DNA of 64,000 bases from DATHWB01 sp035544575 (GCA_035544575.1 DATKEC010000129.1:24883-88882), one strand, 5' to 3'; shown: positions 16,930-26,290, counted from the stretch's first letter. Notes: a model not told the origin generated them from the letters alone. Program-made: numbers and translations.

Positions 16930-18041
16930 ACGTAGCGAGCCAATTCCACCGCCGTGGCACGACACGTCTCGAGGTCGAGTTCGACGCCCAGACCCGGGTT
17001 GTCGCCGAGGACCAGCCGCCCGTCGCAGCGGATGGGCTCGGTCAGCATGAAGTCCCGCCGCTCCTCGGTCCACTCCGGCGGGTCGAGCGGGTATTCGAGA
17101 AACGGAGCCCCGCCGGTGCCCGCCGTCAGGTGGGCGTTGGCCAGGAGCGCCACACCGCTCCCCCACGTGTGCGGGCTGAACGTGTGGCCTGCCGAACGCA
17201 CCGCGTCGGCCACCCGACGCAATCCGCCGATTCCTCCGGTCACCGCCGCATCCGGCTGGTACACGTCCAAGGAGCCGGCATCGAGCATCAGCGTGAACTC
17301 GTGCAGTTCCCTCGTCATCTCCCCGCCTGCGATGGGGATGCCGACCTCCTGGCGCAGCCGGGCCATCCCGGTGTGATCCCCGCGATGGAGTGGCTCCTCC
17401 ATCCAGTACACCGATCGCGCCGCCAATTCCCGTGCCAGCGCCGCGACGTCGGTGAACGCCGGCGGCGGCGAGGTGTCCCAGGGCATCCGCCACCCCTGGT
17501 TGCAGTCCACCATCACGGCGACATCGTCACCGACTGCGTCGAGGACGGCGTCGAGCACGGCCAAGTCCTGGGACTGTTCCGGTCGGCCGAATCTGAGCTT
17601 GACCGCGCCAAATCCCCGCTCCACCACCGCCTCGACCGCCTCGACGGTCCGCTCTGGGCTGCGATGCGTGCCGAACGAGGCGTACAGGTCCAGCGTGTTC
17701 GTCTGTCCTCCGAGCATCCTCCAGATCGGCTGGTGGGTGAGCTTGCCCGCCAGATCCCACAGCGCGATCTCGAAAGGCCAGGGTCGTCCGTCGAGAAATG
17801 CGATGTTGTCCAGGACCGCATCGTGCCGATCGAGTTCGAGGGGATCGGCCCCGATGAACAGGTGCTCGTAGTCGACCAGTCCGCGAAACGGGTCGCCCAC
17901 TCCGAGTCCTTCGGCGCCGCTGTCGTCGATGACGCGCACGACGGCGACCGGGAAAGCCCGGCGGGGCTGGGTGTCCCATGCCGCCGGGAAGGGCGGGTCC
18001 AGCCCGAAGCGGTGATGGCTGACGACGATTCTCTCGATCAT
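16926..18041 (-). CDS. Enolase-superfamily protein, mandelate racemase / muconate lactonizing type
   Basis: The 371-residue protein has the capping domain followed by the TIM-barrel with metal ligands in VMVDCNQGW (Asp), WMEEPL (Glu) and AGGEMTR (Glu). A His is placed in FSPHTWGSG as in the mandelate-racemase/acid-sugar-dehydratase branch. The usual Lys-x-Lys base motif reads AVKLRFG (Lys-x-Arg), so the second lysine is replaced. The substrate cannot be named; acid sugars are the likeliest class. Start and stop overlap the neighbours by four bases each, tying it to the Fe-ADH and the sugar dehydrogenase. Confidence 0.85.
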   Translation of the reverse strand: MIERIVVSHHRFGLDPPFPAAWDTQPRRAFPVAVVRVIDDSGAEGLGVGDPFRGLVDYEHLFIGADPLELDRHDAVLDNIAFLDGRPWPFEIALWDLAGKLTHQPIWRMLGGQTNTLDLYASFGTHRSPERTVEAVEAVVERGFGAVKLRFGRPEQSQDLAVLDAVLDAVGDDVAVMVDCNQGWRMPWDTSPPPAFTDVAALARELAARSVYWMEEPLHRGDHTGMARLRQEVGIPIAGGEMTRELHEFTLMLDAGSLDVYQPDAAVTGGIGGLRRVADAVRSAGHTFSPHTWGSGVALLANAHLTAGTGGAPFLEYPLDPPEWTEERRDFMLTEPIRCDGRLVLGDNPGLGVELDLETCRATAVELARYV

Positions 18042-19153
18042 CCGGACCACCAGTCGCACACGATCCCTGCCACGTCTGCGATGTCGCCCTCGGAGATGGG
18101 CCTGGCGTTGTTCAGGCGCATCGGCCGATGATCGATCGAGGCCATCTCCGCGGCGAGCGCCTGCCTGGTGGGCTGTGGCCACTTCTCGAGCTCGGGGCAA
18201 AATCCCACCGCGTCGAGCATCTCGTCGATGGCGGCGATCAGTCCGTCTGGCGCTCCGCCTGGGACGAGCCGCCGGGCCAGCCCCGTATAGGCGTCCGAGG
18301 CCCCGGCCAGAGTCCAGGCGAGACCGGCGCGGAGCCCGAGCATCACCGCCAGCCCGTGTGGGATCACTCCGAGGGAGCCCAGAGCATGGCCGACGGCGTG
18401 GCCGATCCCCGTCCCACCCAGATCGATCGCACAACCGGCTGCGGTGGCCGCCTCCATCACCGTCGACCGCACCGAGGTCCGATCGGGATGTTCGATCATG
18501 ACCGGCAAGCCGGCCAGCAGCATGGCGGCCGCCTCGAACCCGAGGGCGGCGATCTCCGTGGTCGAACGCTGGCCGGTGGCGGCTTCGACGGCGTGGACGA
18601 ACGCATCGAGCCCGGCAGCCACCGCCACCGGTCGAGGGACGGTTGCCGTCAGCTCGGGGGCGAGGACCGCGACCTCGGGCCGCAGTCGGTCGTCCCACGC
18701 CCACCTCTTGCGACCACCCTCGGAAACGATCGCGGTACGCGTGACCTCGGCTCCCGATCCAGACGTCGTCGGCACCGCCACGACGACCGCAGACACCGGG
18801 GGGAATGGCGACGCGGAGCCCAAGCGCTCGGAGAGACCTTCGGGATCGGACACGAGCCGCGCCGCCAGTTTCGCCGTGTCGATCACGCTTCCGCCTCCCA
18901 CCGCCACCACCACGTCCGCATCGTGGTCGCGCAGAGAGCGGGCGAGAGCACCGACGGTGGCGGCCACCGGCTCGCCCCCCGGGACGAGCATCACCTCACA
19001 CCCCAATACGGTCTCCACCGGACCGCACACGCCAGCCGCAGCCAGATCGACGTCAGTCACGATCACCGGCTCTCCGCCCAGCCTTCGGATGATTTCGGGC
19101 AGTCCGGCTGCGAGGTCCGGCACGCGCTCGACGAACGCCGGCAGCCCGATCAC
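18038..19153 (-). CDS. Iron-containing alcohol dehydrogenase family protein
   Basis: This 371-residue enzyme belongs to the group III (Fe-ADH / maleylacetate reductase / lactaldehyde reductase) family. The nucleotide-binding stretch is VVVAVGGGSVIDTAK, followed by VPTTSGSGAEVTRTAIV. Metal ligands are Asp and His in AAGLDAFVHAVEA, His in GIGHAVGHALG and His in IPHGLAVML. The exact substrate is not evident. The GTG start overlaps the rarA stop by four bases (GTGA), and the stop overlaps the enolase-superfamily gene. This suggests a small catabolic unit placed inside the housekeeping operon. Confidence 0.88.
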   Translation of the reverse strand: MIGLPAFVERVPDLAAGLPEIIRRLGGEPVIVTDVDLAAAGVCGPVETVLGCEVMLVPGGEPVAATVGALARSLRDHDADVVVAVGGGSVIDTAKLAARLVSDPEGLSERLGSASPFPPVSAVVVAVPTTSGSGAEVTRTAIVSEGGRKRWAWDDRLRPEVAVLAPELTATVPRPVAVAAGLDAFVHAVEAATGQRSTTEIAALGFEAAAMLLAGLPVMIEHPDRTSVRSTVMEAATAAGCAIDLGGTGIGHAVGHALGSLGVIPHGLAVMLGLRAGLAWTLAGASDAYTGLARRLVPGGAPDGLIAAIDEMLDAVGFCPELEKWPQPTRQALAAEMASIDHRPMRLNNARPISEGDIADVAGIVCDWWSG

Positions 19154-20481
19154 CTCGGGGGCCTCCCCAACTGTTCGTCGATCCAGGCGAGACGTTCCGC
19201 CAAGGCTGCTTCGCGGCCCTCCGCGCCGGGTCGAAAAAGCGTTGTCGGCTCAACTCCGTCGGGGAAATACCGCTGAGCGACCACATGATTGGGCCCGTCA
19301 TGGGCGTAGAGGTAACCGCGCCCGTGGCCGAGCGCCCGCGCCCCGGTGTAATGGTCGTCGCGCAGATGGACCGGGACGGCCGGCGCAGGTCCGTCTTCGA
19401 GCAGGGCTCTCGTCGCTCCCATCGCAGCCGCGAGCGAGTTCGACTTGGGAGCGATCGCCAGGTACACGGTCGCCTGCGTCAGAGCGAACGACGCCTCGGG
19501 CATACCGACGTGGGCGAGGGCCTGAGACGCCGCCACCGCCTGGAGCAGGGCGTTCGGGTCTGCCAGGCCGATGTCTTCAGATGCCAGCACGATCAGGCGA
19601 CGGACGATGAATTCGGGGTCTTCGCCGGCTTCGACCATGAGATGAAGCCAGTACAGCGAGGCGTCGACATCCGAGCCCCTCACACTCTTGATGAACGCCG
19701 AGATGACGTCGTAATGGGCGTCACCAGCCTTGTCGTACCGGATGATCCGCCGCTGCAGCGCCTCGCCGACGTCCTCGCTTCCGATGCGATCCGACCCCCT
19801 GCCGAGCGCCAGGGATGCAGCGACTTCGAGAGCTGTCAGCGCCTGGCGAGCGTCTCCACCCGTGCGCTCTGCGAGCACGGACCGGGCGGCGGGGTCGATC
19901 TGCAGACCGTCGGCGCCGAGTCCCCTGTCCGCGTCGCCGAGCGCTCGCTCGACCAGGTCGGCGACCGCCTGGTCATCGAGCCGCTCTGTCCGAAACAACG
20001 TCATCCGGCTCATGAGCGGCGAGTTCACTTCGAAGAACGGATTTTCCGTGGTGGCGCCGACGAGGATGACCGTCCCGTCCTCGACGCCGGGGAGGAGCGC
20101 GTCCTGTTGGGACTTGGAGAATCGGTGGATCTCGTCGATGAAGAGCACCGTGCGTCGCTCGTCGGATCCCAGACGATCGCGCGCCGAAGCGAGAACCGCG
20201 CGCACGTCACGCACTCCCGCATTCGTCGCAGACAGGGTCTCGAAGACCGCGTCGACGTGGTGGGCGATCAGGCGGGCAAGAGTCGTCTTGCCGGTGCCCG
20301 GCGGACCCCACAGCAGCATCGACACCGGCCGCCCCGACTCCACGATTCGTCGGAACGCCGCCCCCTGGTCCAACAATCCCGGCTGACCGACGACTTCGTC
20401 GATCGAACGCGGACGCATCCGGGCGGCGAGCGGGGCCACGGCTGCCCGCCGCTCGTCGGCACCCGCGCTGAAGAGGTCCAC
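19150..20481 (-). CDS. rarA: Replication-associated recombination ATPase RarA (MgsA)
   Basis: RarA is a clamp-loader-like AAA+ ATPase that acts at stalled replication forks. The 443-residue protein has Walker A GPPGTGKT at residues 59-66, Walker B VLFIDEIHR at 111-119, sensor 1 in LVGATTENPFFEVNSPLMSR, and the C-terminal MgsA tetramerisation domain containing YDVISAFIKSVRGSD and ASEDIGLADPNAL. A GTG start lies six bases after the aspS stop. The aspS-rarA pair is conserved in actinobacteria. Confidence 0.95.
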   Translation of the reverse strand: MDLFSAGADERRAAVAPLAARMRPRSIDEVVGQPGLLDQGAAFRRIVESGRPVSMLLWGPPGTGKTTLARLIAHHVDAVFETLSATNAGVRDVRAVLASARDRLGSDERRTVLFIDEIHRFSKSQQDALLPGVEDGTVILVGATTENPFFEVNSPLMSRMTLFRTERLDDQAVADLVERALGDADRGLGADGLQIDPAARSVLAERTGGDARQALTALEVAASLALGRGSDRIGSEDVGEALQRRIIRYDKAGDAHYDVISAFIKSVRGSDVDASLYWLHLMVEAGEDPEFIVRRLIVLASEDIGLADPNALLQAVAASQALAHVGMPEASFALTQATVYLAIAPKSNSLAAAMGATRALLEDGPAPAVPVHLRDDHYTGARALGHGRGYLYAHDGPNHVVAQRYFPDGVEPTTLFRPGAEGREAALAERLAWIDEQLGRPPR

Positions 20482-20487
20482 GGCCCG

Positions 20488-22245
20488 TCAGGCCTCTTCG
20501 GCGGCGATGACTTCGGGCCGCAATCGGAGGCCCAGCTCGGCCAGCTGGGTGTCGTCGACGCGGTTGGGCGCCGAGGTGAGAGGATCCAGACCGGTCTGGG
20601 TCTTGGGAAACGGAATCACGTCCCGAATCGACGTTTCGTTCTGGAGCACCATCACGAGACGGTCGATGCCGAACGCGAACCCGGCGTGGGGAGGCGTCCC
20701 GTAGCGCAGCGCCCGCAGGAACCATCCAAAGCGACGTTCCGCCGACTCACGGTCGATTCCGAGGATGTCGAAGACCTCCGATTGAATGTCAGGGTCGTGA
20801 ATCCTGACCGAACCCGACCCCAACTCGATGCCGTTGACCACGACGTCGTACGCCTTCGACGTCGCCTCCAGCGGCGTGGCTCGCGCCACCTCGATGTCGG
20901 CAGGAGCGGTGAATGGGTGATGCGAGAACGTGATCCGGCCGTCCTCCTGCTCTTCGAACATCGGGAAGTCCACCACGCAGACGAAGGCCAGCTCGGCATG
21001 ACTGGACGGACGGCCGAGTGTGCTCCGCAGGCCACCCAGGGCCGTGACCGCCGTCTTCCACGCGTCGGCCACGACCAAGAGCACATCACCGGGACCGGCC
21101 TCGAGCCGGCTCACCACGCCGAGCTGTTCGCTCTCACTCAGGAACTTCGAGACCGGAGAGCGCAGCGTCCCGTCAGGGTTGACGACCAGCCAGACGAGGC
21201 CTTTGGCTCCCGCAGTCTTGGCGTCCTCGGTGAGCGCGTCGGCCCGCGATCGGGGAAAGTCGATCTCCCCGGCATTGAACCCGCGGATCGTTCCCCCCGC
21301 CGCGAGGGTCGTGGAGAAGACGGCGAACTCGGTCGATGCGAACAGCGCGTCGAGATCGACGATCTCCATCCCGAAGCGGAGATCGGGTTTGTCGGAGCCG
21401 TACCGGTCCATCGCCTCCCTCCACGTGAGTGTTGGGAATGGAAGGTGGAGGTCGACCCCGCGAACGGCCCGGGCCGCGGCCGCGATGACCTCCTGGACGA
21501 CGGCGAGCACATCGTCCTGACCCCAGAACGCGCCTTCGAGGTCGAGCTGGGTGAATTCCAGTTGGCGGTCGGCGCGGAAGTCCTCATCGCGGTAGCAGCG
21601 GGCGATTTGGTAGTACCGCTCGACCCCCCCGATCATCAGCAACTGCTTGAAGAGTTGGGGCGACTGCGGCAGCGCGTAGAAATTTCCCTTGCGGAGCCGG
21701 CTCGGCACGAGAACATCTCGGGCGCCTTCCGGTGTCGACCGTATGAGTGTGGGAGTCTCGACCTCGAGAAAGCCCTTCGCGTCGAGTGTCTGGCGAATCG
21801 CCGAGGACGCACGAGATCGAGCGCGCAGGTTGGCGGCCATCGACGGCCGCCGCAGGTCGAGGTAGCGAAACTCGAGCCGGACCCGTTCGTCGGTGTCGAT
21901 CCGGTCGTCGAGCATGAACGGGAGGGAATCAGCCGGACTCAGCACCTCGAGCGCGGTCGCTCCGATCTCCACGGCGCCGGTCGGGAGATCGTGATTGACG
22001 GTCCCCTCGGGACGGGCCCGCACCTGACCCCTGACCGAAATGCAGTATTCCATCCGCAGATCGTGCACATCGGGGATCACGTCGGGGTCGGCCACGACCT
22101 GGACCAGACCCGAGGCGTCGCGCACGTCGAGGAACGCCACACCCCCGTGGTCCCGACGTCGCTGAACCCATCCCGCCACTGTCACGGTGTCGCCGATCCG
22201 GCTCTCGTCCATCGTCCCGGCGTGAGCCGTGCGGTACTCGCTCAT
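20488..22245 (-). CDS. aspS: Aspartyl-tRNA synthetase, bacterial type
   Basis: This class IIb synthetase charges tRNA-Asp. The 585-residue protein has the N-terminal OB anticodon domain (VTVAGWVQRRRDHGGVAFLD), motif 1 near GFLEVETPTLIRSTPEGARD, motif 2 in IARCYRDEDFRADRQLEFT, the bacterial GAD insertion domain, and motif 3 in GFAFGIDRLVMVL near the end. No gatCAB genes are in the window to show whether it is discriminating. The ATG overlaps the hisS stop by four bases. Confidence 0.97.
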   Translation of the reverse strand: MSEYRTAHAGTMDESRIGDTVTVAGWVQRRRDHGGVAFLDVRDASGLVQVVADPDVIPDVHDLRMEYCISVRGQVRARPEGTVNHDLPTGAVEIGATALEVLSPADSLPFMLDDRIDTDERVRLEFRYLDLRRPSMAANLRARSRASSAIRQTLDAKGFLEVETPTLIRSTPEGARDVLVPSRLRKGNFYALPQSPQLFKQLLMIGGVERYYQIARCYRDEDFRADRQLEFTQLDLEGAFWGQDDVLAVVQEVIAAAARAVRGVDLHLPFPTLTWREAMDRYGSDKPDLRFGMEIVDLDALFASTEFAVFSTTLAAGGTIRGFNAGEIDFPRSRADALTEDAKTAGAKGLVWLVVNPDGTLRSPVSKFLSESEQLGVVSRLEAGPGDVLLVVADAWKTAVTALGGLRSTLGRPSSHAELAFVCVVDFPMFEEQEDGRITFSHHPFTAPADIEVARATPLEATSKAYDVVVNGIELGSGSVRIHDPDIQSEVFDILGIDRESAERRFGWFLRALRYGTPPHAGFAFGIDRLVMVLQNETSIRDVIPFPKTQTGLDPLTSAPNRVDDTQLAELGLRLRPEVIAAEEA

Positions 22246-23594
22246 GATTCTCCTGCTTGCAATCGTTGTCTCAATGCGTCGGCAGCGTCGGCGACATCGA
22301 CTTCCACCTGGTCACCGGCGACGAGGTCGCGCACGGTCACCGTGCCCTTCGACCGTTCGTCCTCGCCGACGATCAACGCGAAGCGGACGCCGAGACGATC
22401 CGCATGCTTCAACTGCTTGCCGAGGCGACCGGGTTCGGCCGCCACATCGGTGTTCAGTCCGCCGGCGCGCAACGTCGTGGCGAGCCGCAGGGCCGCAGCC
22501 ACACCGGCTTCATCCATGATGGTGACATACGCGTGCACCGACGTCGGGCTGCCGCCGAGGAGTCCCGCCTCCCGTAGCTGCCAGAACAGCCGGGTGAGGC
22601 CGATCGAAATGCCCACACCAGGCAGACGGGTGTTCGTGTAGAGGCCTGCGAGATCCTCATACCGGCCCCCAGAGCACACCGACCCGATCTCGGGATGGTC
22701 GTCGAGTGTCGTCTCATAGACCGTACCGGTGTAGTACTCGAGGCCCCGGGCAACCCCGAGGTCGAGGTCGTAGCGGTCGTCGGGCACGCCGAGCTCAGCC
22801 AGGGTTTCGAAGACAACGCGGAGGTGGGCGACCCCCGTGCGGGCGCGCTCATCCTCGGTGGTCAGGTTCCCCAGCGCCTCGATGGCGGCGCCGGCGCCCC
22901 GTGCCCTGGTCGTGACCAGATCGATCACCGCGTCCGCGGTGGCATCGTCGAGGCCGCTTTCCACCAGCGAAGCCCGCACCTCGGCCGCTGTGCGCCGATC
23001 GAGCTTGTCGACCTCTCGCAGCACGGCGGGGTGGGCGTCGTCGCCCACCCCGAGCTGGGAGAGCAGCCCCGACATGAGCAGGCGATTGCTGATGCGAATC
23101 GTGAAGGGTCCGACACCGATGCGATCGAACACGTCGTGAATGACCGCGGGCAGCTCGGCATCGTGGCGAAGGCTCAGATGGTCCCGACCGATGACGTCGA
23201 TGTCGCACTGGTAGAACTCGCGGAACCGACCCCGTTGTGGACGTTCGCCGCGGTAGACGCGCTGAATCTGGTACCGCTTGAAGGGGAAGGCCAGATCGTG
23301 TTGATGCTCGGCGACGTAGCGCGCCAACGGAACGGTGAGGTCGAAGCGGAGCGCCAGATCCGGCGGCCCCTCGCTGTCCATCGACCCGGTCGACTGGACG
23401 AAGTAGATCTGCCGCTCCGTGTCTCCACCGGTCTTCGTCAACAAGATCTCCGACCGCTCGAATACCGGCGTCTCGATCTCGACGAAGCCGAAACGCTCGA
23501 AGGTGCCGGCGATCACATCGAGCAGCCGACGAAACGACGCCTGTTCACCCGGCAGCAGTTCGAGGACGCCTGGGGGGGTGCGGGGCGGGATCAT
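22242..23594 (-). CDS. hisS: Histidyl-tRNA synthetase
   Basis: This class IIa synthetase charges tRNA-His. The 450-residue protein has the N-terminal PPGVLELLPGEQ, motif 2 in KRYQIQRVYRGERPQRGRF, the histidine A box region LDLGVARGLEYYTGTVYET and a C-terminal anticodon domain ending near ALRQRLQAGES. Length is a little longer than the 420-residue norm but within the family range. It is the second gene of the minus-strand run, 45 nt downstream of the metallohydrolase gene. Confidence 0.97.
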   Translation of the reverse strand: MIPPRTPPGVLELLPGEQASFRRLLDVIAGTFERFGFVEIETPVFERSEILLTKTGGDTERQIYFVQSTGSMDSEGPPDLALRFDLTVPLARYVAEHQHDLAFPFKRYQIQRVYRGERPQRGRFREFYQCDIDVIGRDHLSLRHDAELPAVIHDVFDRIGVGPFTIRISNRLLMSGLLSQLGVGDDAHPAVLREVDKLDRRTAAEVRASLVESGLDDATADAVIDLVTTRARGAGAAIEALGNLTTEDERARTGVAHLRVVFETLAELGVPDDRYDLDLGVARGLEYYTGTVYETTLDDHPEIGSVCSGGRYEDLAGLYTNTRLPGVGISIGLTRLFWQLREAGLLGGSPTSVHAYVTIMDEAGVAAALRLATTLRAGGLNTDVAAEPGRLGKQLKHADRLGVRFALIVGEDERSKGTVTVRDLVAGDQVEVDVADAADALRQRLQAGES

Positions 23595-23639
23595 GAAGCG
23601 CGGAGAGGGTGTGGTTCGACTGGCTGGATTCGCCCGAGG

Positions 23640-24308
23640 CTAACCGTGGGAGGGCGGTCGATCGTCGAGACCAGCCAGAAAGGGATTGGTCCGACGCTCC
23701 CGGCCGATCGTCGTCTCCGGACCGTGCCCTGGCAGCACCCTGACGTCGTCGTCGAGATCGAGAACGCGCCGCTGCATGGACTGCATCAGCTGGGGATACG
23801 AGCCACCGGGCAGATCCGTCCGCCCGATCGACCCGGCAAACAGCTGGTCGCCCGAGAAGAGAACCCCCTCCCCGACGATCTCCAGACACACGTGGCCTGG
23901 TGTGTGACCGGGCGTGTGACGGATGCGCAGCTCGAAGCCTGCCAGCTCGATGATGTCGTCATCGTTCAGGTTGAGTCGACTCTGGGGCACCGAATAGTCA
24001 CCGGGAGGGCGCAGACCGAAGAGCATCCGCAGTTGCTCGTCCGGCGCCAACGTGAGGAAGTCGTCATCGGCGTGAACCCATGTGGATACTCCGTGACGGG
24101 CCTCGACCTCTCCCGCTCCCCCCGCGTGGTCGATGTGACCATGGGTCAACACCAGCGCCGCCGCCACCAGACGGTGCCGTTCCAACAGGGCTGAGATCGC
24201 CCCAACGTCGGGCGGAGCGTCGATGATCACGGCTGGTTCACCTCTGCCGCGGGCGAGAATCCAACAATTCGTCTGGGCCATCCACAGGCTGCGGTGATCG
24301 ATGAGCAC
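23640..24308 (-). CDS. MBL-fold metallohydrolase, glyoxalase II-like
   Basis: The 222-residue protein has the metallo-beta-lactamase motif His56-x-His58-x-Asp60-His61 (THGHIDH), a further His in HTPGHTPGH, Asp in FSGDQLFAGSIGRTDLPGG and His in LPGHGPETTIG. This is the pattern of the YcbL/glyoxalase II-like thioester hydrolases. It is the first gene of the hisS run, where many actinobacteria have such a gene. The start is a GTG with no ribosome-binding site but a -10-like box six bases upstream, so it is probably leaderless. The precise thioester substrate is unknown. Confidence 0.88.
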   Translation of the reverse strand: MLIDHRSLWMAQTNCWILARGRGEPAVIIDAPPDVGAISALLERHRLVAAALVLTHGHIDHAGGAGEVEARHGVSTWVHADDDFLTLAPDEQLRMLFGLRPPGDYSVPQSRLNLNDDDIIELAGFELRIRHTPGHTPGHVCLEIVGEGVLFSGDQLFAGSIGRTDLPGGSYPQLMQSMQRRVLDLDDDVRVLPGHGPETTIGRERRTNPFLAGLDDRPPSHG

Positions 24309-24320
24309 GACACGACGATA
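24309..24320 (-). promoter_or_regulatory. Putative leaderless promoter (-10 box) for the MBL-hisS-aspS run
   Basis: On the minus strand TATCGT (24320-24315) is followed by six bases and the GTG start of the metallohydrolase gene. A -10 box six to seven bases before a start codon is the usual mark of a leaderless actinobacterial transcript. No convincing -35 box was seen. The divergent coiled-coil gene begins about 100 bases away. Confidence 0.45.
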
Positions 24321-24407
24321 GGGCTGGGTCTGGCGGACTATTCCTCAGGTTTGGCCCACACCGTGCCGATGGGGAAACACAGTTTGCCCCTCGTTCGAAC
24401 ATCGGAA

Positions 24408-25421
24408 ATGACAGAACACCACACCCCAGTCACCCCCGTCACCGTTCCTGTCGGCGTCGGCGGGAAGTCCGACCCGTACGTCGCCGACCCCGCTCCCACC
24501 GTTCTCATCGAACTCGCCCTCCTCGACCTCACCAAGGAGGAGGCACGAGCCGCCGACCGGGTCGCAGATGCCGAATCGGCCGCGGCCGACGTCGTCGCCG
24601 CCGCCTACTCGCACGCCGACGACATCCGACGGACAGCCGAGATGGAGGCAGCCGACATCGTCCGGACCGCCCATGCCGACTCCGAGCGGATCTCGGATGA
24701 CCTCGCCGCCCGGACCGCCGAACTCGATACTCGCATCACCGAACTCGATGAACGGGCGGGCACACTCGAGATCGCCGAGAGGGAGCTGGCCGAGCGCGAG
24801 ACGTCTCTGGTTGATGGGTTCGCGGCGATCGATGCCCAGGCCACCGAGGCTGCCGAGGCCCTCGCGGTGGCGCGCGCCGAGGCCGAGGCGATCGTGGCCG
24901 AGGCCCGGATGGCCGGCGAGTCGATGATCCAGGACGCCAAGGAGGCGGCATCCGCCGAGGCCTCGACGGTGCTCAGCCAGGCCCGCGAAGCCGCCCAGAA
25001 CGACCCGACAGTCACTGACCGGATGGCAGAGATCGAGAGCGTCCACGAGATCGAACTCCGCGTGCTGCATGAGCGCGAAGCCGCTCTCCTCGATCGCATC
25101 GTCGAACTCGAATCACAGTTGACGGCGGCTGCCAACGCCGCTCAGGGAGCAGCCGAAGAAGCCGCCGAAGAAGCCGCCGAAGAAGCCGCCCGCCAACGCA
25201 GCTTCGCGGACCGTGTCGCCATCGAGTTGGACTCCGAGACGGGAATGGCGGTTGACGGCGAGCCACGCGCCAACGGACGCCACACGAGCGACAGCTGGTC
25301 TCCCACGGATCTCGGTGCGACGGCGTCCATCACCACCCACGCCCCGCTGACAGAGCAGCTCAGCACATCGGCCTTCCGCACGACGCCAGACAAGGACCGG
25401 AGAGGTCGGAGGCGCCGCTGA
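24408..25421 (+). CDS. Alanine/glutamate-rich coiled-coil protein of unknown function
   Basis: This 337-residue protein has no recognised enzymatic domain. The N-terminus is Pro/Val-rich and contains DPAPTVLIELALLDL. From about residue 50 to 270 it is a continuous alpha-helical, Ala/Glu/Asp/Arg-rich coiled coil, ending in a triple AEEA repeat; the tail (about 280-337) is Ser/Thr-rich and ends in DKDRRGRRRR. The reading frame extends 38 codons further upstream into the divergent gene; MTEHHTPV is the best start but has no strong ribosome-binding site. Its stop overlaps the start of a second coiled-coil gene (TGATG). A DivIVA-like scaffold or polar-localisation role is possible but unproven. 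Confidence 0.7.
   Translation: MTEHHTPVTPVTVPVGVGGKSDPYVADPAPTVLIELALLDLTKEEARAADRVADAESAAADVVAAAYSHADDIRRTAEMEAADIVRTAHADSERISDDLAARTAELDTRITELDERAGTLEIAERELAERETSLVDGFAAIDAQATEAAEALAVARAEAEAIVAEARMAGESMIQDAKEAASAEASTVLSQAREAAQNDPTVTDRMAEIESVHEIELRVLHEREAALLDRIVELESQLTAAANAAQGAAEEAAEEAAEEAARQRSFADRVAIELDSETGMAVDGEPRANGRHTSDSWSPTDLGATASITTHAPLTEQLSTSAFRTTPDKDRRGRRRR
25152..25187 (+). repeat. Three perfect tandem copies of a 12-bp unit
   Basis: GCCGAAGAAGCC is repeated three times without a mismatch inside the coiled-coil gene and encodes (AEEA)3. Perfect conservation at the DNA level suggests recent expansion by slippage. The unit is in frame, so changes in copy number would lengthen or shorten the helix by four residues. 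Confidence 0.85.
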
Positions 25422-26290
25422 TGGACCCGGCCCAGGCCAAAGGCCAGGCCGAAGCCCTTGTCCGAGCCGCCGAGAGCCTCGTCGCCAAGGCGAAAGCGGA
25501 AGCCACCTCGATCGTCAACGACGGCCAGACCCGGGTTGCCGGCATCGTGGCGGACGCCGACGCGCTGCGCCAGGCCGCCGAGCGCGAGGCCGAAGGGCTC
25601 AAAGCCGAAGCCGAGCACGTCTTGATCACCGCCCGCCGTCAGGCGGACGTGATGCTGGCCGAGGCAGCCGCAGCTCGTGACGCGGCCGTGGAATCTGCCC
25701 GAGCCGAGCTCGACGATGTCGCGGTGACCAACCGGGCAGAGTCACCAGGCGACCCCGATCGCGCAGTGGAGCAGGCGAGCGAAGTCGCCGACCGAATCCT
25801 CCGAGTCGCTCGATCCGAGGCCGAGGCCCGCGGCAAGGCGATCACCGAAGAGGCCCGCCGCAAGGCCGAGCTCGTCGAACGCGATGCCCGCGCGCGAGTG
25901 GACATGGCTGCGAGAGAACATCGTGAGCTGGTCAGATCGATGCAGCAGTCCGAACTGGCCGCCAAGGCTCGCATCCGCGCACTCGACACCGAAGTCGCGC
26001 GATTGGAGCGTCTCCTCGGCCGGGTCACCGCCGACGCCGAGGGCCAGGGCGTCGACACGAGCCCGAGCGCGGACCCCGCAGAACCCCGAGAGGTCACTGC
26101 GTCCGGGATCGTCTTTCCAGCCACGGTCTCCGCACAGTCTGCAAGAGTGCCTGGCCGAGACCCCGAGAAAGCGTCCCCTCCCTTGGTGGAGCGTCCCCGG
26201 CCGCTGGAGAGAATCGCGGCAACCCAGCCAGTTCGAAGCGAGGACCTCGACGCCGAGAAGGCCCGACGGGCGATCCGACGCCGCGCCTGA
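25421..26290 (+). CDS. Second coiled-coil protein, F-type b-subunit/DivIVA-like helix
   Basis: The 289-residue protein is helical from about residue 3 to 215: MDPAQAKGQAEALVRAAESL, then repeated AEA/REAE patterns and KAITEEARRKAELVERDARA resembling the stalk of ATP synthase subunit b or DivIVA-type filaments. A Pro/Ser-rich linker (about 215-265) and a short basic end (EKARRAIRRRA) follow. No transmembrane segment was seen. Its ATG shares a base with the stop of the preceding coiled-coil gene, so the two are coupled and probably form a complex. The gene ends 12 bases from the convergent conservon GTPase gene. Confidence 0.72.
   Translation: MDPAQAKGQAEALVRAAESLVAKAKAEATSIVNDGQTRVAGIVADADALRQAAEREAEGLKAEAEHVLITARRQADVMLAEAAAARDAAVESARAELDDVAVTNRAESPGDPDRAVEQASEVADRILRVARSEAEARGKAITEEARRKAELVERDARARVDMAAREHRELVRSMQQSELAAKARIRALDTEVARLERLLGRVTADAEGQGVDTSPSADPAEPREVTASGIVFPATVSAQSARVPGRDPEKASPPLVERPRPLERIAATQPVRSEDLDAEKARRAIRRRA

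Noticed and set aside
19285..22641. A plus-strand open frame of 1,118 codons opposite rarA, aspS and the end of hisS
   Set aside because: It is antisense to three clear genes. Its long run without stops follows from high GC at third codon positions; the product has no motif and an Arg/Asp/Gly/His bias typical of shadow frames.
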